A stretch of 34,018 nt of DNA from NCBI GenBank assembly GCA_900543035.1, contig UQPV01000029.1:1-34018 (forward strand), in the 5' to 3' direction. Source of the stretch: an uncultured Solobacterium sp. (GTDB lineage Bacteria; Bacillota_I; Bacilli_A; Erysipelotrichales; Erysipelotrichaceae). Positions 7,696 through 15,415 of the stretch are shown in pieces. Below the pieces are notes generated by a model that saw only the letters and a program-made list of their open reading frames with translations, did no database searches and had not been told where the DNA came from. Position 1 is the stretch's first letter; each line of letters opens with the position of its first letter. The position numbers were made by a program, and so were the translations under genes.

Positions 7696-8567
7696 AACAG
7701 GTCATGACCGCGCTGATCACGCCTTTCCATGAGGATGGCTCTGTCGACTTCGGCTCATTGCGCGCGCTGGTGCATGATCAGCTGCAAGCCGGCATCGACG
7801 GGTTCATCGTCTGCGGGACCACCGGCGAGACACCGACGCTGACGATGGAGGAAAAAGAGGCAGTCATCAACTGTGTGCTTCATGAGTGCGGCGGGCGTGT
7901 GCCGGTATATGCTGGCGCCGGCACCAATTGCACGGCCACGACCATCGCTGCCATCTGCAGGCTGGAAAAATATCCGCTCTCCGGCTATCTGCTCGTGACT
8001 CCCTATTACAGCCGGCCCAGCGAAGAGGGGCTGTTCCGCCATTTTCAGGCAGCCTGCGCGCTCACGCACAAGCCGGTGATGCTGTATCATGTGCCCAAGC
8101 GGACGGCGAGCCGCATCAGCGTTGCGCTGCTGCGCGCGCTGCTCAAGGCATGTCCGAACATCCGCGCCGTCAAATACGCGGATCGCTGCTATGAGGAGGT
8201 GCTGGCATTACGCCGCACCGTACCAGGCTTTCAGCTGTTCAGCGGTGATGACGACAGCTGCTTTGACGCGATGCAAGAGGGGATGGACGGAGTGATCTCC
8301 GTCATTTCCCACCTTGTCCCCCGCGCCATGAAGCAGGCGGCAGAGCAGCCTGATGAAGAGCTCGTATCCATGCTGCGCAAGCTGGCGTCCCTCTGCTTCA
8401 TCGAATCCTCGCCTGCGCCGCTCAAATATCTCATGGCCAGACAAGAGCGATGCAGCAACGTCCTGCGGCTGCCGCTGTGTCCGCTCAGCGAACGAAACGC
8501 CGCCGTGCTGGAAGAGCAGTTCTGGCCGCTTTATGACAACATCCGCGCCCGCTGCATGGCACAATGA
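7692..8567 (+). CDS. dapA: 4-hydroxy-tetrahydrodipicolinate synthase
   Basis: 291 residues, full length. It condenses pyruvate with aspartate semialdehyde to give the precursor of lysine, diaminopimelate and dipicolinate. Catalytic residues are intact: Thr43-Thr44 in CGTTGE, Tyr132 and Arg137 in LYHVPKRT, and the Schiff-base Lys161 in IRAVKYAD, where typical enzymes read GIKEA. GDDDSCFDAMQEGMDGVIS corresponds to the usual GDD...G.GVIS segment. It is the third gene of the spoVF operon, so this copy probably feeds dipicolinate synthesis during sporulation; a second housekeeping copy elsewhere is likely but unseen. A GGGAGG site in the end of spoVFB serves ATG 7692. Confidence 0.93.
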   Translation: MKQVMTALITPFHEDGSVDFGSLRALVHDQLQAGIDGFIVCGTTGETPTLTMEEKEAVINCVLHECGGRVPVYAGAGTNCTATTIAAICRLEKYPLSGYLLVTPYYSRPSEEGLFRHFQAACALTHKPVMLYHVPKRTASRISVALLRALLKACPNIRAVKYADRCYEEVLALRRTVPGFQLFSGDDDSCFDAMQEGMDGVISVISHLVPRAMKQAAEQPDEELVSMLRKLASLCFIESSPAPLKYLMARQERCSNVLRLPLCPLSERNAAVLEEQFWPLYDNIRARCMAQ

Positions 8568-8580
8568 ACACGGTGAGCAG

Positions 8581-8766
8581 ATGAAAGTGAAGATATTTGA
8601 CGAGGAGCATGAGAGCGACCTGGAGGAGGACATCAACCGCTTCTTTCAGGAAAACCCGGATATCCAGGTCCGCTCAGTGCAGTTTCGCACATGCTGTGCC
8701 GCTGCCCAGGAAGAACAATATTATTGTTTCAGCGCGTTGATCCTGTATGAGAATAAACCTGGATGA
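8581..8766 (+). CDS. cse60: Cse60-family sporulation protein
   Basis: 61 residues. The sequence begins MKVKIFDEEHESDLEEDINRF and ends with EEQYYCFSALILYE, the hallmark ends of Cse60 (SigE-controlled small sporulation protein, originally from Bacillus). Its biochemical role is unknown. ATG 8581 has GGTGAG just upstream and is preferred to the long in-frame extension, which runs antisense-like through dapA. It lies 13 bp after dapA, so it is probably part of the dipicolinate operon. Confidence 0.85.
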   Translation: MKVKIFDEEHESDLEEDINRFFQENPDIQVRSVQFRTCCAAAQEEQYYCFSALILYENKPG

Positions 8767-8801
8767 TCGCCGCATACTAGCTGGTGTGGAGGTGAGACAC
8801 G

Positions 8802-8963
8802 ATGAACGCAAAGACAGAAATCCTGTGCAATGTGAACTCCTGTAAGTTTCAGAAGGATCAGCGCTGCCATGCAAAGACGATCTCTGTATGCTGCGACAAC
8901 TGTGTGGAGCCCAACTGCTCCCATGAGACCGCATGCAGCTCTTTTGTCTGCAAGACACGCTGA
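8802..8963 (+). CDS. DUF1540-type small Cys-rich protein
   Basis: 53 residues with nine cysteines at 9, 14, 22, 30, 31, 34, 39, 45 and 50. The pattern ILCNVNSCKF...RCHAKTISV...CSSFVC fits the DUF1540 family of small, probably metal-binding proteins found in spore-forming Bacillota. The ribosome-binding site GGAGGTGA (8788-8795) is 6 nt from ATG 8802. It is the last gene before a terminator and lies 35 bp after cse60. Function unknown; the neighbourhood suggests sporulation-related expression. Confidence 0.8.
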   Translation: MNAKTEILCNVNSCKFQKDQRCHAKTISVCCDNCVEPNCSHETACSSFVCKTR

Positions 8964-8974
8964 GGCGGCGATCT

Positions 8975-9009
8975 GAGTGAGAAGGGAAGACCTTTTCACT
9001 CATTTTTTT
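8975..9009 (+). terminator. Terminator closing the sporulation cluster
   Basis: An 11-bp stem GAGTGAGAAGG (8975-8985) / CCTTTTCACTC (8991-9001) with one G-U pair, then ATTTTTTT. Confidence 0.85.
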
Positions 9010-9025
9010 ATGTGTCTGAAATAAA

Positions 9026-9054
9026 TAGACGGAAATACCATGAAATGTTATAAT
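9026..9054 (+). promoter_or_regulatory. SigA-type promoter of the lipoprotein gene
   Basis: A -35-like TAGACG (9026-9031), a 17-nt spacer and a perfect TATAAT (9049-9054), 20 bp before the start codon. Confidence 0.65.
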
Positions 9055-9073
9055 TTCAGGCGAAGGTGATAGA

Positions 9074-9580
9074 ATGAAAAGACTGCTGATCGCCCTGCTC
9101 ATGCTCGCCGCGCTGAGCGGATGCAGCGAAGCGCCCGTCTTTCATGAAGATCAGTATCTGCTCAGGGAAATGGCAGAGACGATCCACGAAGGAAGCACAG
9201 AGGTCAGCGCGGAGGTTCCCTTTGACTATGCCGCATCGCTGAAGAGCCAGGAAGACAATGTCCTGTTCACGTTTTCAGCGAGCGGGTTCAGTGTCTCCAT
9301 GTATGACATCAAGGCTGTCGCGGCCGTGCTCGATGACGCTTCGGGCACGATCTCTTCATTCGGCTTTGATGAGGAACAAAGCTGGAACGTGATCCCGTTT
9401 CAGGAAAATGAGGAACAGGGCTACATCAGTACGATCGAGATGTCAGGCACGCTGAAGGCCGTGCCGGAACAGATCGGCGTGCTGATCCAGTGGCGCGACA
9501 GCAGTCAGGCAAATACCTATCAGATCTACCTGCGCATGGATGGGGAGGATCTGATCAGTGAGGATGAAATGAGGGCATGA
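9074..9580 (+). CDS. Putative lipoprotein of unknown function
   Basis: 168 residues. A short basic N-terminus, hydrophobic core and lipobox LSGC place the lipidated cysteine at position 17, so the protein should be anchored on the outer face of the membrane. The mature part is acidic, with alternating short strands (LFTFSASGFSVSMYDIKAV, GYISTIEMSGTLKAVPEQIGVLIQW), which suggests a small beta-rich domain. I do not recognise a family. The ribosome-binding site AAGGTGAT precedes ATG 9074. The gene ends 1 bp before the flippase start, so the two are co-transcribed. Confidence 0.8.
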   Translation: MKRLLIALLMLAALSGCSEAPVFHEDQYLLREMAETIHEGSTEVSAEVPFDYAASLKSQEDNVLFTFSASGFSVSMYDIKAVAAVLDDASGTISSFGFDEEQSWNVIPFQENEEQGYISTIEMSGTLKAVPEQIGVLIQWRDSSQANTYQIYLRMDGEDLISEDEMRA

Positions 9581-9581
9581 A

Positions 9582-11240
9582 ATGAATTCGATAAAAGCAG
9601 AGAGACGGAGAAAGTCTATTATCATCAGCGGATTGATCGGATCTGCGGGCATCTTTTTGTCTAAATTCATCGGCCTGTTTTACGCAGTGCCGTTTTCTGC
9701 TATTTTAGGCAGTGATCTCAACAGCGCATATTACGGCGTGGCTTATCAGCTGTACAGCTATCTGCTCAACATCTGTACGGCAGGGTTTCCCTTTGCGATC
9801 GCGACGCTGGTCGCCAAGTATATGGCGCATGATGACTATGTGACGACGCTCGTCGTGAAAAAGCTTTCCAGCGCGCTCATGTGCGTCTGCGGCTTCGGCG
9901 GCATGCTGATCGTGATCCTGTTTTCCACCCCGCTGGCCGCGCTCGTCATGCCGGACAATGGCGGCGCCAGCGTGGAGACGATGCGCATCGTCTTGATCCT
10001 GATCTCCTTCGCCTTGTTCTTCGTCCCGATCCTGTCCAGCCTGCGCGGCTTTTATCAAGGACTGAAGCATATGGAGATCTATTCGCTTTCCCAGGTGCTG
10101 GAGCAGCTCGTGCGTGTAGGCTTCCTGCTTTCGTTCAGTGCCTTCGCGGTCTATGTGCTGAACACGGACCGCATATGGGCCGTCTACTTCGGCGTCATCT
10201 CCACCAGCGTATCGGCAATCATCGCCATCCTGCACATGAAGTTTTATGACCGCAAGCAGATGCGGGAATTCCGCCGGAAGGCAAAAGAGCAGGGCGGGCT
10301 GGAGTCCGTCTCCAAGATGGAGAAGAAAGAGATCTTCAAGGAGCTCGTGCTGATTGCTTTCCCTTATATGCTTTCGGCCGCGCTGGGCTATTGTGATTCA
10401 TTCATCAACACGGTCTTCATCAACCAGGGATTGCAGATGCACGGCGACAGCAGCGAGACGATCATCGCCGTGACCGGCGCCATCAATTACGGCGTGCTCA
10501 AGCTCATGTCCATCCCGATGATCCTCGCGCCTGGCTTCTCGGCTGCCATCATCCCGCATCTGAGCGAAGCGCTGGAGAAGAACGACAGCCGCCGCATCCG
10601 CAAGAACATCCGTGAATGCGTGGAGATCGTCCTGTATATCGGCCTGCCGATCTCCTTCTGCCTGTTCGCCTATGCCAGGCCGCTGTATTATACGCTGTTT
10701 ACGACTGAATCGCTCGATCTCTCCGCGCAGGTGCTGCGTTGGTATTCCATCGAGGCGTTCCTCTCCACCATCGCGCCGATCTTCTCTTCGCTGCTCATGG
10801 CCGTCGGCCTGCGCTATCGGGCATTAAAGTTCATCAGCGTCAACTTCTTATGCAAGCTGGTGCTCACGCTGCCGTTTCTGATGTGGTTCGGCTATCCGGG
10901 CACGATCTATTCTGATCTGATCGGCTATGGCGCCTTCATGATCCTGGCGATGCGGGAGCTGTCAAAGCGTTATCAGGTGAAATGGAAATATACGCTGCGG
11001 AAGTTCTTCTTCATGCTCATCGGCGTCGCCGCGCTGTATGGCGTCTCCTTGTTCTTCAACATGTTCGGCTTTGACGCCTGTGATCAGGGCCGTATGGTCA
11101 GCTTGCTGCAGATGGCGCTCAGCGGCGTATGCGCCCTGGCCGCTTATCTCATCGTGACCTATATCCTGCAGATCCCGCAGTCGATCTTCCATGTCGATCT
11201 GAAGAAGCTGCTGAAGCGGAGAAACCATGATGCGGCTTGA
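9582..11240 (+). CDS. MurJ/YtgP-type lipid II flippase (SpoVB-like MOP family)
   Basis: 552 residues, about 14 membrane segments. It belongs to the polysaccharide-transport branch of the MOP superfamily (SpoVB, YtgP, YkvU), whose YtgP member is the Bacillus MurJ moving lipid II outward for wall synthesis. Typical landmarks are SGLIGSAGIFLSKFIGLFYAVPFSAILG at the N-terminus, the AYQLYSYLLNICTAGFPFAIATLVAKY block, SSLRGFYQGLKHM, and GAINYGVLKLMSIPMILAPGFSAAIIPHLSEA. The next gene is an RsuA-type pseudouridine synthase, the same pairing as ytgP-ytzG in Bacillus, which favours YtgP over SpoVB. ATG 9582 follows GAGGG with a 6-nt gap. It overlaps the next gene by 14 bp. Confidence 0.85.
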   Translation: MNSIKAERRRKSIIISGLIGSAGIFLSKFIGLFYAVPFSAILGSDLNSAYYGVAYQLYSYLLNICTAGFPFAIATLVAKYMAHDDYVTTLVVKKLSSALMCVCGFGGMLIVILFSTPLAALVMPDNGGASVETMRIVLILISFALFFVPILSSLRGFYQGLKHMEIYSLSQVLEQLVRVGFLLSFSAFAVYVLNTDRIWAVYFGVISTSVSAIIAILHMKFYDRKQMREFRRKAKEQGGLESVSKMEKKEIFKELVLIAFPYMLSAALGYCDSFINTVFINQGLQMHGDSSETIIAVTGAINYGVLKLMSIPMILAPGFSAAIIPHLSEALEKNDSRRIRKNIRECVEIVLYIGLPISFCLFAYARPLYYTLFTTESLDLSAQVLRWYSIEAFLSTIAPIFSSLLMAVGLRYRALKFISVNFLCKLVLTLPFLMWFGYPGTIYSDLIGYGAFMILAMRELSKRYQVKWKYTLRKFFFMLIGVAALYGVSLFFNMFGFDACDQGRMVSLLQMALSGVCALAAYLIVTYILQIPQSIFHVDLKKLLKRRNHDAA

Positions 11241-11976
11241 CCGCTTTCTGGCCAATCAGGGCCTTGGCACCCGCAAGGAAGTCAAGAAGCTGATCCGCGG
11301 CGCGGCCGTGCGCGTAAATGGGGAGATCATCCTGAAAGGTGGCGCACAGATCGACGAGGAAAGGGATGAGGTCAGCGTAAACGGTGAACAGGTCTGCTAC
11401 CAGCGGTTCTTCTACCTGGTGCTCAACAAGCCGCAAGGGGTGGTCTGCGCCAACGATGACGGGCGGCATGAGACCGTATTCGACCTGCTTCCCGATCTGC
11501 CCAAGGGCGCATTTACGGTAGGGCGGCTCGATCTGGACACCACCGGGCTGCTGCTGATCACCAATGACGGCCAGCTGGCGCATCAGCTGCTCTCTCCGCG
11601 TCATCATGTGTGCAAATGGTATGCGGTCGGGCTGGATGCGCCGCTGGATGACGCCGCACTGCAGAAGCTGCAAAGCGGCATCGATCTCGGCGATTTCATC
11701 ACCATGCCGGCCCAGATCGGCCGCCATGAAGGAAATGAGCTGCAGCTGGGCATCCGCGAAGGAAAGTTCCACCAGGTCAAGCGGATGATGCATGCCCTGA
11801 ACAGAGAAGTCATCACGCTGCATCGATATGCATTCGGCCCGCTGCAGCTGGGCGATCTTGCCATCGGCGAATGGCGGCCGCTGGAAGAAGAGGAAATTCA
11901 CGCATTGAAAGGCGGTGCACATCATGGATATGCTGAAACTGATCGAGAAGAAGAAACGAGGGGAAGCGCTCACTGA
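11227..11976 (+). CDS. RsuA/RluB-family rRNA pseudouridine synthase
   Basis: 249 residues. An N-terminal S4 RNA-binding domain (MRLDRFLANQGLGTRKEV...VNGE) is followed by the pseudouridine synthase domain. The catalytic aspartate is Asp102 in GRLDLDTTGLLL, with LNKPQGVVC and EGKFHQVKRM further markers. It converts specific uridines in rRNA to pseudouridine; 16S (RsuA) versus 23S (RluB) cannot be settled by eye. The usual family ending falls around EWRPLEEEEI, yet the frame continues about 20 residues and overlaps the next gene by 53 bp. ATG 11227 and ATG 11230 are both possible starts. Confidence 0.9.
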   Translation: MMRLDRFLANQGLGTRKEVKKLIRGAAVRVNGEIILKGGAQIDEERDEVSVNGEQVCYQRFFYLVLNKPQGVVCANDDGRHETVFDLLPDLPKGAFTVGRLDLDTTGLLLITNDGQLAHQLLSPRHHVCKWYAVGLDAPLDDAALQKLQSGIDLGDFITMPAQIGRHEGNELQLGIREGKFHQVKRMMHALNREVITLHRYAFGPLQLGDLAIGEWRPLEEEEIHALKGGAHHGYAETDREEETRGSAH

Positions 11977-13180
11977 CGCCCAGATCCACGAGCTGATCGC
12001 AGCTTATGTGCGTCATGATATCCCCGATTATCAAATGAGCGCCTTTCTGATGGCCGTGTGGTTTCAAGGCATGACGATGCCGGAGACCTTGTCTTTATGC
12101 GACGCGATGATCCGCAGCGGGGAAACGATGGATCTCAGCAGCATCGAGGGCATTGCTTGTGACAAGCATTCCAGCGGCGGCGTCGGGGACAAGACGACGC
12201 TCGTGCTGGCTCCGCTCGTCTCTGCCTGCGGTGCGGCAGTTGCCAAGATGAGCGGGCGCGGTCTGGGCCATACCGGCGGAACGATCGACAAGCTCGAATC
12301 GATCCCCGGCCTGCGCACCGATCTTGATCCTGACGCCTTCTGCAGGCAGGTCAAGGAGATCCGCTTGGCCATCAGCGCCCAAAGCGGCAGACTGGTGCCG
12401 GCTGACGGCATGCTGTATGCACTGCGTGATGTGAGCGGGACCGTGGACAGCCTGCCGCTGATCGCTTCCAGCATCATGTCCAAGAAGATCGCCGCCGGCT
12501 GCGGCGCCATCCTGCTCGATGTCAAATACGGAGAAGGTGCGTTCATGCGCGAAAGGGCGCAGGCAGAAGAGCTGTGCGCCTGCATGAAGGAAATCGGAAG
12601 ACACTTCGGCCGCGATGTCCAGACCGTGCTCAGCGACATGAACGATCCGCTGGGAAATGCCATCGGCAATATCTTGGAAGTGAAAGAAGCGATCATGACG
12701 CTGCGGGGAGAAGGTCCGCAGGATCTGCAAGAGCTGTGTGAGGAAGAAGGCGCGATCATGCTCATGCAGGCACATATCGCCGCAGATGAGCAAAGCGGCA
12801 GAGCGATGATCCGCAGCGCGATCCGCGATGGCAGCGGGCTGCGCCGTTTCCGTGAAATGGTGATCGCGCAAGGCGGAGATGTCCGCTACATCGATGAGCC
12901 GCAGCGCTTTGCACAGGCCCCTTGCATCTGTCCGCTGTACAGCCGCAAGAGCGGCACGATCCAGCAAGTGCATGCGCTAGCTGTCGGTACGCTGGCGATG
13001 GAGCTTGGCGCAGGCCGCCGGGATCTGCAGGCGCACATCGATCCGCGCGTCGGGATCGTCCTGAAGCATAAGAAAGGCGATATGGTCCGCAGCGGAGAAG
13101 CGCTGGCAGAGGTGCACGCCGCCGCCATGCCGGATGAACGCTGGCTGTGCCGGCTGCAGGATGCCTTTGTGATCCGCTGA
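11924..13180 (+). CDS. pdp: Pyrimidine-nucleoside / thymidine phosphorylase
   Basis: 418 residues. It splits uridine or thymidine with phosphate into base and (deoxy)ribose 1-phosphate for salvage. The signature KHSSGGVGDKTTLVLAP and the phosphate/base-site segment SGRGLGHTGGTIDKLESI are intact, and KHKKGDMVRSGEALAEV marks the C-terminal domain. In this family the first-domain lysine tract and GTVDSLPLIASSIMSKK are also typical. ATG 11924 is chosen because AAAGGCGGTG lies 4-5 nt upstream and the protein then begins MDMLKLIEKKKRG as in homologues; the in-frame ATG 11915 adds three residues. The start lies inside the pseudouridine synthase gene. A long bidirectional terminator follows. Confidence 0.93.
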   Translation: MDMLKLIEKKKRGEALTDAQIHELIAAYVRHDIPDYQMSAFLMAVWFQGMTMPETLSLCDAMIRSGETMDLSSIEGIACDKHSSGGVGDKTTLVLAPLVSACGAAVAKMSGRGLGHTGGTIDKLESIPGLRTDLDPDAFCRQVKEIRLAISAQSGRLVPADGMLYALRDVSGTVDSLPLIASSIMSKKIAAGCGAILLDVKYGEGAFMRERAQAEELCACMKEIGRHFGRDVQTVLSDMNDPLGNAIGNILEVKEAIMTLRGEGPQDLQELCEEEGAIMLMQAHIAADEQSGRAMIRSAIRDGSGLRRFREMVIAQGGDVRYIDEPQRFAQAPCICPLYSRKSGTIQQVHALAVGTLAMELGAGRRDLQAHIDPRVGIVLKHKKGDMVRSGEALAEVHAAAMPDERWLCRLQDAFVIR

Positions 13181-13200
13181 GATGCGAAGATATGATCATT

Positions 13201-13259
13201 CAGATCAAAAAGACCAGCTGATTTGTGTTCAGTCACAAAAGCTGGTCTTTTTTGATCTG
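13201..13259. terminator. Bidirectional terminator between pdp and the cupin gene
   Basis: The 19-bp arms 13201-13219 and 13240-13259 are near-perfect inverted repeats (one extra T) with A-rich and T-rich ends. It can terminate pdp on the plus strand and the cupin gene on the minus strand. Confidence 0.9.
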
Positions 13260-13273
13260 TCGTTAACGATCGG

Positions 13274-13606
13274 TCACGGTTTGCGGATGACCAAGGCGAT
13301 CAGGACGAGGGGCTCATCGGCAATGTTCTCGATGCCATGTGATGATCCGGAAGGCGTCCATGTGCTGTCTGCAGCATGCACCTCATAGATCTGTCCATTG
13401 TCGTTGTATGCGCCCTTTCCGCTGACGATATAATAGCTTTCGCCGTCTCCTTCATGCCGGTGAAAGCCGATGCTCGCATGCGGATCGATGGTCACTCGCG
13501 CATACATCTTGACCATTCCTTTTTCTTCTTCTGGAAGCAAGTGTTCGATGTGGATCCATCCCTTTCCGCCGGCGCGGTTCTCAAAATGTTCTGTCTGATA
13601 TACCAT
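13274..13606 (-). CDS. Small cupin-domain protein
   Basis: 110 residues forming a single cupin barrel. The first metal-binding motif is visible as GFHRHEGDGESYYIVSGKG (H-x-H and Glu). The second appears around the WTPSGSSHGIEN segment, with His. Such proteins often bind a metal and a small sugar or phenolic ligand, but no substrate can be named. The ribosome-binding site GGGAGGTGA precedes ATG at 13606-13604. It is divergent from the MFS gene and ends at the shared terminator. Confidence 0.85.
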   Translation of the reverse strand: MVYQTEHFENRAGGKGWIHIEHLLPEEEKGMVKMYARVTIDPHASIGFHRHEGDGESYYIVSGKGAYNDNGQIYEVHAADSTWTPSGSSHGIENIADEPLVLIALVIRKP

Positions 13607-13685
13607 CTGATGTTCACCTCCCGTTTATTTTACCATAGTTTTATCCGGGAGAAAACGGTCCATACTATAAGCCGGGAGTGATGGT

Positions 13686-14822
13686 ATGTCCAAACGACAG
13701 CGTCATCTGTACTATATCTGTAATTTTCTTGTCTTTGCGGCCTTGGCCATGGTGAATACCGTGATGATCCCGTATATGAAGGCGGTGGGCTATTCGCTCA
13801 TGCAGCAAAGCGTGATCCTGGCCGCCAATGCGCTCATCGCGATCATCGGGCAGTTTCTCTTCGGATATCTGTGCGATCGGCATCATTCGATGAAGCGGTT
13901 CTTTCTGATCGCGTATATCTCATTCGTGGCAGGGACCTGCCTCATGCTCATCCGCGAGGATCAGCTGTTCTGGTATCATCTGTTCAGCATCGCCTTGAGC
14001 AGCGGCCTCGTCAAGGTGGTGAGCGGGCTGAATGAGACATGGATGCTGTTGGCAGATGCCGATCATTATGGGAGGCTGCGCGCAGCTGGCGCGCTGGGGC
14101 TGACCGCCGGCAGCCCGATCGCCGGATATATCGCCCAGATGATGTCTTACCGCTGCCTCATGTCGGCATTTCTCGCCCTTTCTGCGCTCATCCTCGTCCT
14201 TTTGGGACGCTGCAAGGACGTAAAAAAAGAGAAGTCTTCCAACTTGAAGGATGATCTCAAGGACTTGCTTTCCAACCGCCGTTATCTGCTGCTCGTGCTG
14301 ATCTTTCTGCTCATTTACATGGCAGGCACCGCGGATCAGTATACGGTGGTCGACAAGCTGCTGCAGATCGGCGGAAGCACAGCGGATGTCGGGTGGAAAT
14401 GGAGCATCCAGTCGTTCTGTGAATTTCCGCTGTTCTTAGCGGGCGGATGGCTGCTGTCCAAGGTGAAGCCGCTGACGCTCTTGGGCTTTGGCATCCTGAT
14501 GTATGCGGTGAAATTCGCGCTGTATGCCTTTGCGCAGGAACCGCTGTGGATCGTGGCGTGCGCATCGCTGCAGCTGGTCACGATGCCGATGGTCCTGCTG
14601 AGCAGCAAGTTTTTGATCAAGGAAGTGAGCGCGGAAGCCGTCGCCGGCAGCGCACAGATGTTCGCCATGGCCGTCTTCGTCGGCATCAGCGCATTGCTCA
14701 CCCCGCTGATCTGTGCGCCGCTGGTGGAACATCTGGGCCACGATGTCACGCTGTATGGCATCGCCGCCTTCTGCCTGATCCCGCTGGCGCTGACCCTGAT
14801 CTACGCGCGCCGGTATAAATAA
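13686..14822 (+). CDS. MFS transporter (LacY / nucleoside-symporter-like group)
   Basis: 378 residues and about 12 hydrophobic segments. The loop GYLCDRHHSMKR after helix 2 is a version of the MFS motif A, and NETWMLLAD with GRLRAAGALGLTAGSPIAGYIA resembles the conserved helix 4-5 region of the MFS_1-like group. A charged central loop (KDVKKEKSSNLKDDLKDLL) separates two halves. Substrate unknown. GGGAG at 13673-13677 lies before ATG 13686. It is 38 bp upstream of the VTT-domain gene, so they may share a transcript. Confidence 0.85.
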   Translation: MSKRQRHLYYICNFLVFAALAMVNTVMIPYMKAVGYSLMQQSVILAANALIAIIGQFLFGYLCDRHHSMKRFFLIAYISFVAGTCLMLIREDQLFWYHLFSIALSSGLVKVVSGLNETWMLLADADHYGRLRAAGALGLTAGSPIAGYIAQMMSYRCLMSAFLALSALILVLLGRCKDVKKEKSSNLKDDLKDLLSNRRYLLLVLIFLLIYMAGTADQYTVVDKLLQIGGSTADVGWKWSIQSFCEFPLFLAGGWLLSKVKPLTLLGFGILMYAVKFALYAFAQEPLWIVACASLQLVTMPMVLLSSKFLIKEVSAEAVAGSAQMFAMAVFVGISALLTPLICAPLVEHLGHDVTLYGIAAFCLIPLALTLIYARRYK

Positions 14823-14825
14823 ACG

Positions 14826-14853
14826 CCCTCCCGCATATACAGTGTCAGGAGGG
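14826..14853 (+). promoter_or_regulatory. Hairpin that could mask the ribosome-binding site of the VTT gene
   Basis: CCCTCC (14826-14831) is exactly complementary to GGAGGG (14848-14853), the ribosome-binding site 7 nt before ATG 14861. The loop is 16 nt. The 5' arm starts only 3 nt after the MFS stop, so translating ribosomes could open it, giving coupling. A second GAGGG at 14856-14860 abuts the start. Confidence 0.4.
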
Positions 14854-14860
14854 AAGAGGG

Positions 14861-15415
14861 ATGGATCTGCTGCTGGCCTGGAAAGACATCGGCTTCATGC
14901 TTTATGCGATGCTCAAGGCATTCTTGCCGCTGCCCTCGCTTGAAGTGCTGCTCATCCCGCTCTGCGTACAAGAGCCGGCAAGCTATCTTCGCTATGCGCT
15001 GGAGGGCGCTGCGGGCACATGTGCGGGCGGATTGATCGGCTATCTGCTCGCGCGGCGTCTCGCTGAACGGATCGCTCGATCGCTCATCACCCCGCAGCAG
15101 ATGGAAAAAGGATGCCGGCTCATGCAGCGCTATGGCATCCTGGCCGTCTTCATCGGCGGGATCACCCCTATCCCGGATTTCATCCTGCCGTATCTGGCCG
15201 GATTCACCCGGATGAACTTCCTGGCATTTACCCTGAGCGATGGGATATCGCGCTTTCTGCGCAGCTTGCTGATCGGGTATTCCATCAGCCGCGCCGCCGA
15301 CCTCATCGATTTTCAGGTCTATGGCAACCTGCTCTGCGCGATCATCCTCATCTGGGGGATGATCAAGTGGATCAAGGGGCGTTATTATGCCGCAGCGAGC
15401 AGCGAGACAAAATAG
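14861..15415 (+). CDS. VTT-domain (DedA/YqaA-like) membrane protein
   Basis: 184 residues with four or five hydrophobic segments. The central signature FIGGITPIPDFILPYLAGFTRM, followed by FLAFTLSDGISRFLRSLLIGY, matches the VTT/SNARE-associated domain shared by DedA and YqaA-type proteins. These are thought to move or scramble phospholipids or carrier lipids in the membrane. The re-entrant G-x-x-x-P-x-P and the Arg in SRFLR fit the family. Preceded by the MFS gene and a potential translation-coupling hairpin. The last 31 bp overlap the convergent C26 gene. Confidence 0.8.
   Translation: MDLLLAWKDIGFMLYAMLKAFLPLPSLEVLLIPLCVQEPASYLRYALEGAAGTCAGGLIGYLLARRLAERIARSLITPQQMEKGCRLMQRYGILAVFIGGITPIPDFILPYLAGFTRMNFLAFTLSDGISRFLRSLLIGYSISRAADLIDFQVYGNLLCAIILIWGMIKWIKGRYYAAASSETK

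Noticed and set aside
13666..13671. TATAAG as a -10 box for the MFS gene
   Set aside because: It would start the transcript within or after the ribosome-binding site, about 8 nt before ATG 13686, and no -35 is present.
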